Source of the DNA: a virus
Direction: 5' to 3' (one strand)
IMG/VR virus record: IMGVR_UViG_3300042991_000142
Coordinates: 1 to 27,696 of that record
Length of the DNA stretch: 27,696 nucleotides
This document shows positions 1-7,501 of the stretch, piece after piece. The position numbers were made by a program, and so were the translations under genes. Under the pieces are notes generated by a model. It was given only the letters and a program-made list of their open reading frames with translations, made no database searches and had not been told where the DNA came from. How positions within the stretch are numbered: position 1 is the first letter of the stretch; each line of letters opens with the position of its first letter.

Positions 1-90
1 GAACTGATCCGGCGTCGGCCGGAACTCGGCAACACCTTCGAGACACGGCGAGCCGGTAACGAATGGATGAAGGCGCCGCCATGCCCGTAG
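1..90 (+). CDS. 3' end of an upstream gene (partial)
   Basis: Frame 1 is open from the left edge to a TAG at 88-90 and gives 29 residues ending in EWMKAPPCP. The 5' part lies outside the window, so no family can be assigned. The stop lies 10 bases inside the next gene (ATG at 81), which fits the tightly overlapping style of this operon. The call rests only on the open frame and this overlap, so it is tentative. Confidence 0.4.
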   Translation, partial: ELIRRRPELGNTFETRRAGNEWMKAPPCP

Positions 91-284
91 AGTTCAAGAC
101 CGGCGGAAGCCAGGCGCATGTCTCGCCGCCGTTCTCCATCGTCCACGGGTCGCTGTTCCCGGTCGCGTGCTGCCGGGTCTGCGGCGGCAGCACGGTTATG
201 ATCAGAACTGACGAGCGGGTGCTGGTTGCGTTCTGCAACAGCCACCATCGTTGCCTGATTAAATGGAAGGCGGCGAAGCCATGA
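81..284 (+). CDS. small cysteine-rich protein, possible zinc binding
   Basis: A 67-residue protein of unknown function. It has a central CCRVCGG and a later CNSHHRC, a Cys/His arrangement that could hold one zinc ion. An in-frame ATG at 63 exists, but the ATG at 81 is preferred: GAAGG lies 7 bases before it, whereas the one at 63 has no ribosome-binding sequence. Its stop overlaps the start of the next gene in an ATGA, so the two are probably translationally coupled. No specific family is recognised. Confidence 0.6.
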   Translation: MPVEFKTGGSQAHVSPPFSIVHGSLFPVACCRVCGGSTVMIRTDERVLVAFCNSHHRCLIKWKAAKP

Positions 285-559
285 CCATTCACCTATTCGC
301 GCCGCCGGTCGAGGGCCGAAAGATCATCTGGCAGGACTGCCCCGATTGCAAAAGGCGCTCGCCCATCGCGTGCCTTTTCTATGAATGGTACGCGCCGGCC
401 ATGACATGCATGCGATGCGGCCGTGAATACTGCGAGGACGGATGGGTGCGCGCCCCGCTGATGCGCGGCTGGCGAGACATGAACAAACGAAACATGCGCC
501 GGGCCTGGAGGCGGGCCGCGCCGAAACCACAAGGAGCAGAACCATGCCCGACAGTCTGA
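281..559 (+). CDS. small zinc-ribbon-like phage protein
   Basis: A 92-residue protein with two CxxC knuckles, CPDC near residue 21 and CMRC near residue 43, followed by GREYCEDGW and a basic, Arg-rich C-terminal third. The spacing is that of a zinc ribbon. Proteins of this size and pattern are common in the early or accessory genes of tailed phages and mostly have no known function. The ATG at 281 forms an ATGA overlap with the previous stop, with GGAAGG upstream. Its end overlaps the next gene by 16 bases. Confidence 0.65.
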   Translation: MTIHLFAPPVEGRKIIWQDCPDCKRRSPIACLFYEWYAPAMTCMRCGREYCEDGWVRAPLMRGWRDMNKRNMRRAWRRAAPKPQGAEPCPTV

Positions 560-1494
560 CGCCGGCGACGCCTGGCATTGATCACCCGCTGGCGGAACGC
601 CTGCGCGGCCGGTACGGATCACGCGGAACTTCCGGCCCGCTGCCGAGCATGATCATGCTCGAAGCCGCCGACCGCATCGAAGACATGGAGCGCGAACTGG
701 CGATGATCAAGGCCGACCGCGATCATCTACTGGCCTGCGCGGATCGGGCGCGGGCCGGTCGCGCCGATGATGCCAGCGAACTCGAAGCATCAATACGCAG
801 CGCGAACTTCCACGGCGAGCAATATGCCCGCATCTGCAGGGAGCGGGACGATGCGCTGCAGCACGCCAAACAGGAAAGCGAGGCGCACGCGCACACGCGG
901 CAGGAGCGAGACACCGCCGAGCGCCTGTACCATGAGGGCCGCATAGAACTAACCGCAACGAAGGCCGAGATTGACAGGTCAACGGTCCTCGGACGGAATG
1001 AACGGGACGCGGTTGTGCGCCTGGTTGGCGAGCGTGACCAAGCCCGCGAAGCCGCCGAGAGCCTGCGCGCTGCGCTTGCGAAAGCGGCGAAACGCGCCGA
1101 CGAAATGGAAGGCAAGGCCGGCGAGTGGATCGCGCTGGACATTCACCGGCAGCGGGTGGCGGCAGCGGTCGCCGGTCGCCAGCGCGACCTGGACGAACTA
1201 CGGGCCGAGGTCGAACGCCTGCAACACTGGCCGGCCGTTGCCGGCTCATTCAGGAAGGACCGCGCCGCGGCCGTTGCCGAAATGGAAATGGCGACGGAGC
1301 AACGGAACAGCCTGGCCCGACTCCTGCGCCGCGTTCAGTCATACGGCGCCACCTATGGCCCGTTCCCGCCAGAGGTCGAGCCGCTGTTCGTTGACATAGA
1401 CTTCGCGCTGTTGGTTGTGAATGGCGATCCGCAGCGGAACGCCGCGGCTCTTGCTGCGGTGCGCTCCGAACTCGGCAAGGCGGAACCGTCATGA
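544..1494 (+). CDS. long coiled-coil protein of unknown function
   Basis: The start is the ATG at 544, with AAGGAG 7 bases upstream, the best ribosome-binding site in this operon; the frame is open further upstream, but only in the shadow of the previous gene. The 316-residue product is rich in Glu, Arg, Ala and Lys with heptad-like spacing from about residue 40 to 260 (DRIEDMERELAMIKADRDHL, for example), so most of it should form a long coiled coil. The C-terminal 60 residues look globular. No catalytic motif or membrane segment is visible. A scaffold or organising role is possible but not shown. Confidence 0.7.
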   Translation: MPDSLTPATPGIDHPLAERLRGRYGSRGTSGPLPSMIMLEAADRIEDMERELAMIKADRDHLLACADRARAGRADDASELEASIRSANFHGEQYARICRERDDALQHAKQESEAHAHTRQERDTAERLYHEGRIELTATKAEIDRSTVLGRNERDAVVRLVGERDQAREAAESLRAALAKAAKRADEMEGKAGEWIALDIHRQRVAAAVAGRQRDLDELRAEVERLQHWPAVAGSFRKDRAAAVAEMEMATEQRNSLARLLRRVQSYGATYGPFPPEVEPLFVDIDFALLVVNGDPQRNAAALAAVRSELGKAEPS

Positions 1495-1988
1495 ACGCCG
1501 ACCCGATGGCCCGCGCCCTGGCGAAGATCCGAGGCCGGAGCAGCCAGCGCAAGGGGACGCACGGCGAAAGCCTGGCGCGATGGGCGCTGGAATCGTTCGG
1601 GGTTCGCCAGGTCTGCCGCATCGAAACCGGCTGGCGCGTGAAGCGCGCAGGGAAGCGGATCGTCGGCGCCGTCCCAATGGCGAAGGTTACGGCCGACTGG
1701 CGCGGAATCTGGCCGCTCATTGGATACGAGTGGCGGCGCGGAACCTCGGTCATGGCAGAGGCAAAGGAGCGATCGGATCGCCTGGTTTATTCCGACCTTG
1801 AGCCACACCAGCACGCGGCGCTGGCCGAGCATCATTCGCACGGCGGGCTGTCGCTTGTCGTGGCAATCTATGAGGACCGCACCGTGGCAATTATTCAATA
1901 CCCGTGCGCTGTGTTCCAGCCGCGACTTCCCGGCCTGACCGCCGTCGAAGCGTCAGAGGCGGCGTTGTGGTGTCGGGTGGCAATATGA
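1491..1988 (+). CDS. putative RecU-like Holliday junction resolvase / PD-(D/E)XK nuclease
   Basis: A 165-residue protein. Visible motifs follow the RecU order: a Gly-Glu near the N-terminus (THGESLARW, E26), KVTADWRG (D69), an acidic-x-Lys pair in MAEAKE (E90, K92), a HQ around residues 106-107 and GGLSLVVAIY from 118. In RecU-type resolvases these surround the metal site that cuts four-way DNA junctions; the length also fits. In a phage this would resolve recombination or replication intermediates before packaging. It overlaps both neighbours by ATGA. The match is from motif memory; another restriction-endonuclease-fold nuclease is the main alternative. Confidence 0.55.
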   Translation: MNADPMARALAKIRGRSSQRKGTHGESLARWALESFGVRQVCRIETGWRVKRAGKRIVGAVPMAKVTADWRGIWPLIGYEWRRGTSVMAEAKERSDRLVYSDLEPHQHAALAEHHSHGGLSLVVAIYEDRTVAIIQYPCAVFQPRLPGLTAVEASEAALWCRVAI

Positions 1989-2089
1989 AATACATCGCCC
2001 GCGCCGTGGCGTTCCCGTTCATCTTCGCCGGCGAGGTCTGTTTCTCGGTAGCGCATGCAATCCCCGGGGAAGACGGGTGGTATCCATGA
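1985..2089 (+). CDS. 34-residue hydrophobic small protein
   Basis: A short open frame begins with ATG at 1985 (ATGA overlap with the nuclease gene) and ends at 2089, where its stop again overlaps the next start by ATGA. The product begins MKYIARAVAFPFIFAGEVC, a basic end followed by a hydrophobic stretch, so it would be a small membrane or exported peptide. The exact 4-base overlaps on both sides are the main reason to regard it as a gene. Function unknown. Confidence 0.5.
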   Translation: MKYIARAVAFPFIFAGEVCFSVAHAIPGEDGWYP

Positions 2090-2442
2090 GCGACGATCGC
2101 CTTGACCTCTCGCGCCTGTCCGACCGCGACATGATCGAATTATTCCTTGCCCAAGTAATGATGCGCCGGGCAACGGGCCAGGACGCCAAGGACGGGACGG
2201 CCGACTTCACGGCCCGCCTTGAGCCGGTGTTGGTCAAGTGCCTGGAGAATATGAAGCGCGTTGATGAACTGACCTCCAAGGTTATCAACCTTTCCGAGAA
2301 CCTGGCGATCGAAAAGATGAGCAACCGCCGCATGCGCGAACTTATTACCGACGCGGCAACCCTGCTGCACGGCCCACCCGCTTGCTACCCTGCGCCACTC
2401 AACGAGTTGGTGGCGCGCATCCAGAAAGAGGTCAGCCCATGA
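2086..2442 (+). CDS. hypothetical protein, helical
   Basis: A 118-residue, mainly alpha-helical protein beginning MSDDRLDLSRLSDRDMIELF. A central segment (ENMKRVDELTSKVINLSENL) has the spacing of a short coiled coil. No family, metal motif or signal peptide is recognised. The ATG at 2086 is chosen over the in-frame codon at 2077 because it forms the ATGA overlap with the preceding small gene. Confidence 0.6.
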   Translation: MSDDRLDLSRLSDRDMIELFLAQVMMRRATGQDAKDGTADFTARLEPVLVKCLENMKRVDELTSKVINLSENLAIEKMSNRRMRELITDAATLLHGPPACYPAPLNELVARIQKEVSP

Positions 2443-2705
2443 GACTTGCCAACAAGATGATCGCCATCGCACTTGCCGCGATGGTCGGCGCCGCCGAGCC
2501 GCCGCCCGACACCCGCGACGAGAAGGCGCTGGCAGAGCTGCGCCGAATCAGGCGCGAGCGCAAGGCGTGGCAGGAGAAGCACGCCGCCGAACTCAAGGCG
2601 GCAGAGGACGCCGCCGCCGCTCCGTACCGGGAAGCGAACCGCGCACGCCGCGCCAAGCACATCAGGCAGACCAACGCCGATGTCCGGCAGGCGGTGCGCG
2701 CATGA
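2439..2705 (+). CDS. exported or membrane-anchored charged helical protein
   Basis: An 88-residue protein. Residues 1-19 (MRLANKMIAIALAAMVGAA) look like a signal peptide or signal anchor. The rest is one highly charged helix rich in Arg, Lys, Glu and Ala. The ATG at 2439 overlaps the previous stop and has AGAGG 7 bases upstream. An N-terminal membrane anchor followed by a periplasmic helix is the shape of inner-membrane spanins, but nothing else supports that, so it is left unassigned. Confidence 0.6.
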   Translation: MRLANKMIAIALAAMVGAAEPPPDTRDEKALAELRRIRRERKAWQEKHAAELKAAEDAAAAPYREANRARRAKHIRQTNADVRQAVRA

Positions 2706-3040
2706 GCGCCGCCGCCGATCGCTTGTATGCTATCGTCCGCCAGCTCTCGGATGAGAACTACCGCTCGCCCGATCCGCCCGACGAGCAGGACATGATCGAC
2801 GCGGTGATCGCTTATGAGGCCGAGCGCAAGCTGACGGGCGAGGCTGGCAATGTGCCGTCGCCCCATGTCGCCAGGAGTCCGCTGCGCGATGATGCCTTCC
2901 GCCTGTCGCGCTTGCTGCTGATCGCGCTCGCTGATCTGACCGGCAGGAAGGCCGGGCGCCTGACGCCTGACCAGCTGCGATCCTTTCTCGATGATTGCGA
3001 TTCCGCCCTGGCGAAGCTCGGGCTGGAGCGTGCCAAGTGA
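2702..3040 (+). CDS. hypothetical protein
   Basis: A 112-residue protein starting MSAAADRLYAIVRQLSDENY, with an acidic N-terminal half and a helical C-terminal half (DAFRLSRLLLIALADLTG). No family recognised. The ATG at 2702 overlaps the previous stop by ATGA and its own stop overlaps the next start by GTGA. Base use matches the neighbours. Confidence 0.6.
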   Translation: MSAAADRLYAIVRQLSDENYRSPDPPDEQDMIDAVIAYEAERKLTGEAGNVPSPHVARSPLRDDAFRLSRLLLIALADLTGRKAGRLTPDQLRSFLDDCDSALAKLGLERAK

Positions 3041-3237
3041 ACGCCATTCACACATTGACCAATGACCCGATGGCGCTGCCGCCGGGGAAGGTCTGCAAGG
3101 ACTGCCATCACCTGCGCCGCTGCATGGGATTGCTGGGCATCTCGCCGGGCAATCGCACCTGCGACTTCTCGCCTTCGCGCTTCGTCCAATACGAGCCGGA
3201 AGCGATCACCCCGAACGGCAACAAGGTGAAGCCATGA
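3037..3237 (+). CDS. small zinc-binding protein with four cysteines (GTG start)
   Basis: A 66-residue protein read from GTG at 3037, chosen because it forms a GTGA overlap with the preceding stop and has GGAG 8 bases upstream. The centre contains VCKDCHHLRRC and a later NRTCDF, giving four cysteines that probably hold one zinc ion. Small proteins with this CxxC-x5-C-x12-C layout are frequent in phages; their role is unknown. Confidence 0.6.
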   Translation: MNAIHTLTNDPMALPPGKVCKDCHHLRRCMGLLGISPGNRTCDFSPSRFVQYEPEAITPNGNKVKP

Positions 3238-3419
3238 CTCGCTCTGAAACCAAGACGGAATGGGGATTGCTCTATGAGGGGACGCTGACCAGATTCCGCG
3301 CCATCACGCGGGCGCAATGCCGACAGCTTCGGAAGATGTGCGAGGACTGCGGATCGCATCCTCGCAGATTCAAGATCGTCCGAGTGATCACCACCGAGGT
3401 CTGGACGGACGCCAAGTGA
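3234..3419 (+). CDS. small hypothetical protein
   Basis: A 61-residue basic protein (MTRSETKTEWGLLYEGTLTR) with two cysteines in CEDCG. The ATG at 3234 forms ATGA with the previous stop and follows AAGG by 8 bases. Its stop forms GTGA with the 3D-domain gene. Function not recognised. Confidence 0.6.
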   Translation: MTRSETKTEWGLLYEGTLTRFRAITRAQCRQLRKMCEDCGSHPRRFKIVRVITTEVWTDAK

Positions 3420-3826
3420 GGGCCGCGCTACTCCTGCTGGCGATCACCCTGGCAACCGCTGGCGAGTGGCGCGAGATCGAGGCGACACTGACGGCCTATT
3501 GCCCATGCTCGATCTGCTGCGGCGTGCGTGCTGCTGGCCTGACCGCTGATGGTACTTCCGTCGATCGTCAACCCTACGGCATCGCCGCCGACCCCAAGCG
3601 GCTGCCCTACGGGACGCGCCTCTGGATTCCGCCCGGCCTGGGCTATCTCGATCATCAGCGCCCGACCGACGAGCAACGGCAATTCACCGTGGACGATACG
3701 GGCGGGATCATCAGGCGCCGCACGCGAGCCACCGGGCGCATCCATCTCGATGTCAGGTTCCGACAGCACGGCAACGCCGTCCGCTTCGGAATCAAGACCG
3801 CGACCGTGTGGGTCTGGATCGACTAG
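3416..3826 (+). CDS. secreted 3D-domain cell-wall enzyme (lytic transglycosylase-like)
   Basis: A 136-residue protein read from GTG at 3416. Residues 1-16 (RAALLLLAITLATAG) form a signal peptide or signal anchor. The rest is a 3D domain, named for three conserved aspartates: TAYCPCSICCG, then LTADGT (D45), GIAADPKRLPYGT (D59), FTVDDTGG (D93, D94) and IHLDVRF (D112), ending with a typical Trp-rich strand. This fold is shared with MltA-type lytic transglycosylases and cuts peptidoglycan glycan strands, so a lysis role in the periplasm is likely. It is the last gene of the plus-strand operon; its TAG shares a CTAG with the opposing gene. Whether it is the main endolysin cannot be told here. Confidence 0.75.
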   Translation: MRAALLLLAITLATAGEWREIEATLTAYCPCSICCGVRAAGLTADGTSVDRQPYGIAADPKRLPYGTRLWIPPGLGYLDHQRPTDEQRQFTVDDTGGIIRRRTRATGRIHLDVRFRQHGNAVRFGIKTATVWVWID

Positions 3827-4488
3827 GCGCCAGCGGCGGCGCGAGCCTTCGCCGCGGTGACGAGATCAGCCACGGTCGACTGGATGCCGAGGCGCTTCTG
3901 CAAGGCCACGGCCTTCGCTTGGACATCAGCCGCCAGCTCGGGCGCCGCCGCCTCGGCCACATGCGCCATCTGGACCCCGTACTGCACAACCGCCGCGCCG
4001 TGCTGGTAGAGCTGGTGCGCCTTGGCGTCGGTGATCCGGTCCACCTTGGGCGCGATGAAGGCGTAGGCGAGGTTGGCAACCATGCCGCCAGCGCCCGGCA
4101 CGAACCGCAGCAGGCCAAGCGCGGCCAGACCGCCCGCTCCGATCATGCCCCACACCCCAGCGCCAAGGCCGGTTGCTGGCTCCCTGGCCGACTTTGCCCC
4201 GGCATCCTCATACGGGGCGGGATCGGCGGCGATCGTCGGCGTGGCGAAGACTGGCGGCGGTAGCTCGGCGTTCTGCGTGGCGCCCTTGATGAACCCGGCG
4301 ATCCCATGGGCGATGCGCTCGCGCCCCACGGGGTCGAGGCTGCCCCATAAGCGATCGTCCAGAACGACCTCGGCGCCAGCTCGGGCTTCGGAGAGCGCCT
4401 GGGCCTGCTCGTCGGACAGGCGCGTGCAGGAGGTAAAGAGAACCGCCGCCATGACGGACAGCCCAAGGAGGAAAACTGTACGGAGCAT
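3823..4488 (-). CDS. putative lipoprotein with a second hydrophobic segment
   Basis: A 221-residue protein starting at the ATG ending at 4488, with GAGG upstream. Residues 1-21 (MLRTVFLLGLSVMAAVLFTS then C21) form a lipoprotein signal; the -3 residue is Phe, which is less usual. A Gly/Ala-rich hydrophobic stretch (VWGMIGAGGLAALGLLRF) near residues 110-127 could be a second membrane segment. The C-terminal part is an Ala-rich helix. It is the last gene of the minus-strand late block, next to a coiled-coil membrane protein, which suggests a lysis or envelope role. No family match is claimed. Confidence 0.6.
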   Translation of the reverse strand: MLRTVFLLGLSVMAAVLFTSCTRLSDEQAQALSEARAGAEVVLDDRLWGSLDPVGRERIAHGIAGFIKGATQNAELPPPVFATPTIAADPAPYEDAGAKSAREPATGLGAGVWGMIGAGGLAALGLLRFVPGAGGMVANLAYAFIAPKVDRITDAKAHQLYQHGAAVVQYGVQMAHVAEAAAPELAADVQAKAVALQKRLGIQSTVADLVTAAKARAAAGA

Positions 4489-4499
4489 GGCGGCGACCC

Positions 4500-4967
4500 T
4501 CAAAGCTTGGGCGCTGGCGCGACCGCTGGCGGCGGATCGGCCATGCCGTTGATGACGAACTTGGCGAAGCGTTCCCCGCCCCAGGCGAGAGCGCCGCCAG
4601 CGATCAGCACAACCCACCACGCCGGGGCGGTCGCCTTCGCCTTGCGGCCCGTGGTCGGCTGCGGCGATGCGCGCTTCTCCAGCGCGGTCGTGCCGTGAAC
4701 CGCGCACCGCTCGCCCTGCGCGTCAACATCCTTCCGAAGCGTGCGGATCTGTTCGCTGCCGCTGGCGAGCCGCGACTTGATCTCGCTGATGTCATCCCGT
4801 AGCTCCTTGAATTCGGATCGGGATTCCTTGCTCTGCGCGTCGATCTTGTTGCTGATCGTTTCAGTCTGCTTGGCGATGTCGGAGCGTAGCCCCTCCACTT
4901 GGTCCATGAGGGCCACGATGATGCTCGTTTCCTGGGATGAATGTTTCGAACGATCGCCGGTAGCCAT
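4500..4967 (-). CDS. coiled-coil protein with C-terminal membrane segment (XhlA-like layout)
   Basis: A 155-residue protein from the ATG ending at 4967. Residues about 15-85 form a heptad-like coiled coil (DQVEGLRSDIAKQTETISNK, then EFKELRDDISEIKSRL). A Trp-flanked hydrophobic segment (WWVVLIAGGALAWGG) lies near residues 113-127. A coiled coil followed by one membrane span is the layout of XhlA-type lysis proteins, although those are shorter. It starts 2 bases after the preceding tail gene and precedes the lipoprotein gene. A holin or holin-partner role is an inference from shape and position only. Confidence 0.55.
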   Translation of the reverse strand: MATGDRSKHSSQETSIIVALMDQVEGLRSDIAKQTETISNKIDAQSKESRSEFKELRDDISEIKSRLASGSEQIRTLRKDVDAQGERCAVHGTTALEKRASPQPTTGRKAKATAPAWWVVLIAGGALAWGGERFAKFVINGMADPPPAVAPAPKL

Positions 4968-4969
4968 GA

Positions 4970-5659
4970 CTACACCGCGGCCTTGCTGCGGAAGCTGCGG
5001 CGATTGAAGGGGATACTGATGAATCCGCTTCCGCTTGCCATGCTTCCATTTACTCGGAGCTGGAGGTAGACCTCCGTTGAGGTCGCACGCGCCTTGGCCT
5101 GCAGATCGCTTGTCGAGATGATGTCGGGAAGGATCGTCTGCCAAGTGTTGGCCAGTGTTACGATCACATCGTCTTCATTGACCACCGTGCCTTCAACCTG
5201 ACGAGAACAGATCCGAACGCCGGTCGGCACCCCTCCAGAGTAGATCACATCAATCAAACTCAATTCCACGGCTACGATGAGGTACGCATGGTTTACGCCG
5301 CCGGTGTCGCTGAATGCTGTCTTTGATCCGACATGCGGAGCAACGCCGCCGAGCGGAACATCGTTGGTGAAGAACATTCCAGAGTGCGCCAGCTCGACCC
5401 ATTCCACATCGTCGGCTACAACGCTGACGATCATCTCGGCTGTTGTGATTGCGACACCGGCCCCCGTCGCCCAAAAAGTATCGTTCAATTCCGCTTGCTG
5501 TGTGCTGGGCGGGATCGTGAACACGGGCGCCGGATCGGCGGGGTCGATGCCGAGAACCGCCAGCACATTGTCCCGCAAGCGGAACATGAGGCTGGTCGTG
5601 ATCGGGCTTTCAGGATCAATCTCGTTATCTGCGATGACTGACCAAGTGGGAATTGGCAT
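4970..5659 (-). CDS. putative tail-tip / baseplate-associated protein
   Basis: A 229-residue, beta-rich protein beginning MPIPTWSVIADNEIDPESPI and continuing with TTSLMFRLRDNVLAVL, a beginning often seen in small tail proteins encoded after the hub in Gram-negative siphophages. It lies 3 bases downstream of the hub gene and 2 bases upstream of the coiled-coil gene. No enzyme motif is visible. It is likely a structural protein of the tail tip; the precise role is unknown. Confidence 0.5.
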   Translation of the reverse strand: MPIPTWSVIADNEIDPESPITTSLMFRLRDNVLAVLGIDPADPAPVFTIPPSTQQAELNDTFWATGAGVAITTAEMIVSVVADDVEWVELAHSGMFFTNDVPLGGVAPHVGSKTAFSDTGGVNHAYLIVAVELSLIDVIYSGGVPTGVRICSRQVEGTVVNEDDVIVTLANTWQTILPDIISTSDLQAKARATSTEVYLQLRVNGSMASGSGFISIPFNRRSFRSKAAV

Positions 5660-5662
5660 GGG

Positions 5663-7498
5663 TTACTCGATTTGATAGGCGTCTGTGTTGTCGAGGAAGC
5701 CGGGCTTTCCGTCGCCGCGATCATCGTATGCGATAAACGCATATCGTAAAGTCTGCAATGGCGTGGCTGCGCTGTAATCGGGGAACGGTGCGGCGCCGTC
5801 GAGGTTCGGAGTGATCACCCCGGTGCGGAGGAAGGCGAATTGCTCCAGCGCCGTGTACTTGTAGCGGATGCCCGCTTCGGTCATCATCTCATCCACCTGG
5901 GTGATGAGATAATTCCTGGGCGTTGCCAGCCCGTTCTCGTCCATGATGTACTTCGTGGCGATCGAGATCGTGTCCCCGGTCCACCACTTGTCATCCTTCG
6001 GGTCCATCGCCCAGGTGAGAACCTTCCGCACATCCTGATACTGGCGCACCATCGTCTCGCCAATGCTCGCCACCGTGCCGGTGTCCGATCGGTTGAGCCA
6101 GCGCGTTCGCGTCTGCGAGATGTAGCTGGCGCCGAATTCAGCCGCCGTCTCGCGGTCGAGGTTCGCCCGCACATCGGTGACTCGATAGGTGCTGGGCAGA
6201 TCAGGGTTGCTGATCGGGCTATTCATGTCGTAGAACATCCACGCTTGCGTGGTGATCTGCGCGGTGTTGTCAGCGACGGCGATCGACTCCCCGATGATGT
6301 TGTTGGCGTCGGTCACATCGGCCGCGTTGGTCTGCTGAAAGCGAAAGCCCTTGAGGCGGACCACGCTCGCCCGCTCGTCCCACCAGATCAGCGTGTTCAG
6401 CTTGGTCATCTCAACGAGCAGATCTTTCACCGCGACCGGGCTGGTGAGCAGCGCGTGGAATGTGAGATACTGGAAGCCGTTGTCGATCTCGGCCTGCCAC
6501 TCGGTCAGCGGCAGATAGGCGGCGTCGATCCCGGCCACACTGTTGAGCAGAAAGAACGCGATGTCGTAAACCTTGGCATCGAACTTCCAGCAGGCTTGAA
6601 CGGTCGCGCCGACCGCGTGCGGCGTGGCGACATTCAGCGAGAAGTCGTACCAGAGCGGCATTGTGGCGCGGGTGACGGTGAGGCTGGGCGTGATCGTGGC
6701 GCTGCCGCTGATCGCGGTCGCCAGCATGATCTCATCCTCCACACGGATGTACCGTTGCCCCGCCGTCCACCAGTCGGTGATCTGCAATGCCGGGTCGTCA
6801 ATGGCAATCGTTGTCACTAGCTCATTGGTCGCGGTGCGGAGGGTAGCCGTGCTGGCCGGGGGCCATTGAGCCTTCTCACCATCGGCCAACTTGAGCGGGT
6901 CCTTGCCCTCGATCGTCACCGTGCCATTGGTCGAGGGGCCGCTGACTTTGGTGATGATGTAGGTCCGGCGCTGGAAATTGGCGACATCATAGGTTCCATC
7001 GTCTTCAAGGTAGCCGGTCAGGACTTGGACGGTGCGGTTCGTGTAGTACTTGTTGCGCGTGAAGAAGCGGGCCAGGAACGATCCACGCTCGTCGGGATCG
7101 AAGGACCGGAGCGACAGGTAGGGGTCGATCCCCGAGTCCGTCCATGGGTGATCTTGGATGGTCACGCTCAACGACGAGCGCACGCCCAGGCCATTGCCCG
7201 GCGAGAGGATCGTCGGCGCCGACTGCACGGCGAGCAGGGTCGGGAAGGTCGGCCCATCGCCCGGCTGCTGGATGCCGTCCACGCGCCGCGTGGCAAAGCG
7301 ATAGACCTTGGTTGTCGGATTGTAATTGGCCGAGTCCTGGCAGCCGCCCCGGCAGTTATAGCAACGGTCGGCGCCCGTGATCCCGATGGCTGCGGTGCAT
7401 GGCGCCGTGCCGTAGACATTCTGGCACAGGTCGAGCCGTAGCTCCACGATGGTGACGGACTGCTTGCCCGGCTGCGCTGCGAGGTCGGCGTAGGCCAT
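5663..7498 (-). CDS. tail hub / baseplate protein with N-terminal cysteine cluster
   Basis: A 611-residue protein after the distal tail gene, where phages and gene transfer agents encode the hub that closes the tail tube and carries receptor-binding parts. The first 60 residues hold five cysteines: C25 and C34 (LCQNVYGTAPC), then C46, C49 and C53 (RCYNCRGGC). This recalls the cysteine-rich region of lambda gpL, which binds an iron-sulfur cluster. The middle and C-terminal parts are mixed beta strands typical of hub proteins (TALEQFAFLRTGVITPNL near the end). Assignment is by position, size and overall look. Confidence 0.6.
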   Translation of the reverse strand: MAYADLAAQPGKQSVTIVELRLDLCQNVYGTAPCTAAIGITGADRCYNCRGGCQDSANYNPTTKVYRFATRRVDGIQQPGDGPTFPTLLAVQSAPTILSPGNGLGVRSSLSVTIQDHPWTDSGIDPYLSLRSFDPDERGSFLARFFTRNKYYTNRTVQVLTGYLEDDGTYDVANFQRRTYIITKVSGPSTNGTVTIEGKDPLKLADGEKAQWPPASTATLRTATNELVTTIAIDDPALQITDWWTAGQRYIRVEDEIMLATAISGSATITPSLTVTRATMPLWYDFSLNVATPHAVGATVQACWKFDAKVYDIAFFLLNSVAGIDAAYLPLTEWQAEIDNGFQYLTFHALLTSPVAVKDLLVEMTKLNTLIWWDERASVVRLKGFRFQQTNAADVTDANNIIGESIAVADNTAQITTQAWMFYDMNSPISNPDLPSTYRVTDVRANLDRETAAEFGASYISQTRTRWLNRSDTGTVASIGETMVRQYQDVRKVLTWAMDPKDDKWWTGDTISIATKYIMDENGLATPRNYLITQVDEMMTEAGIRYKYTALEQFAFLRTGVITPNLDGAAPFPDYSAATPLQTLRYAFIAYDDRGDGKPGFLDNTDAYQIE

Positions 7499-7501
7499 CG
7501 G

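Noticed and set aside
5840-6820. 326-codon plus-strand frame opposite the tail hub
   Set aside because: Arg/His/Gly-rich composition typical of antisense reading; no domain or ribosome-binding site.
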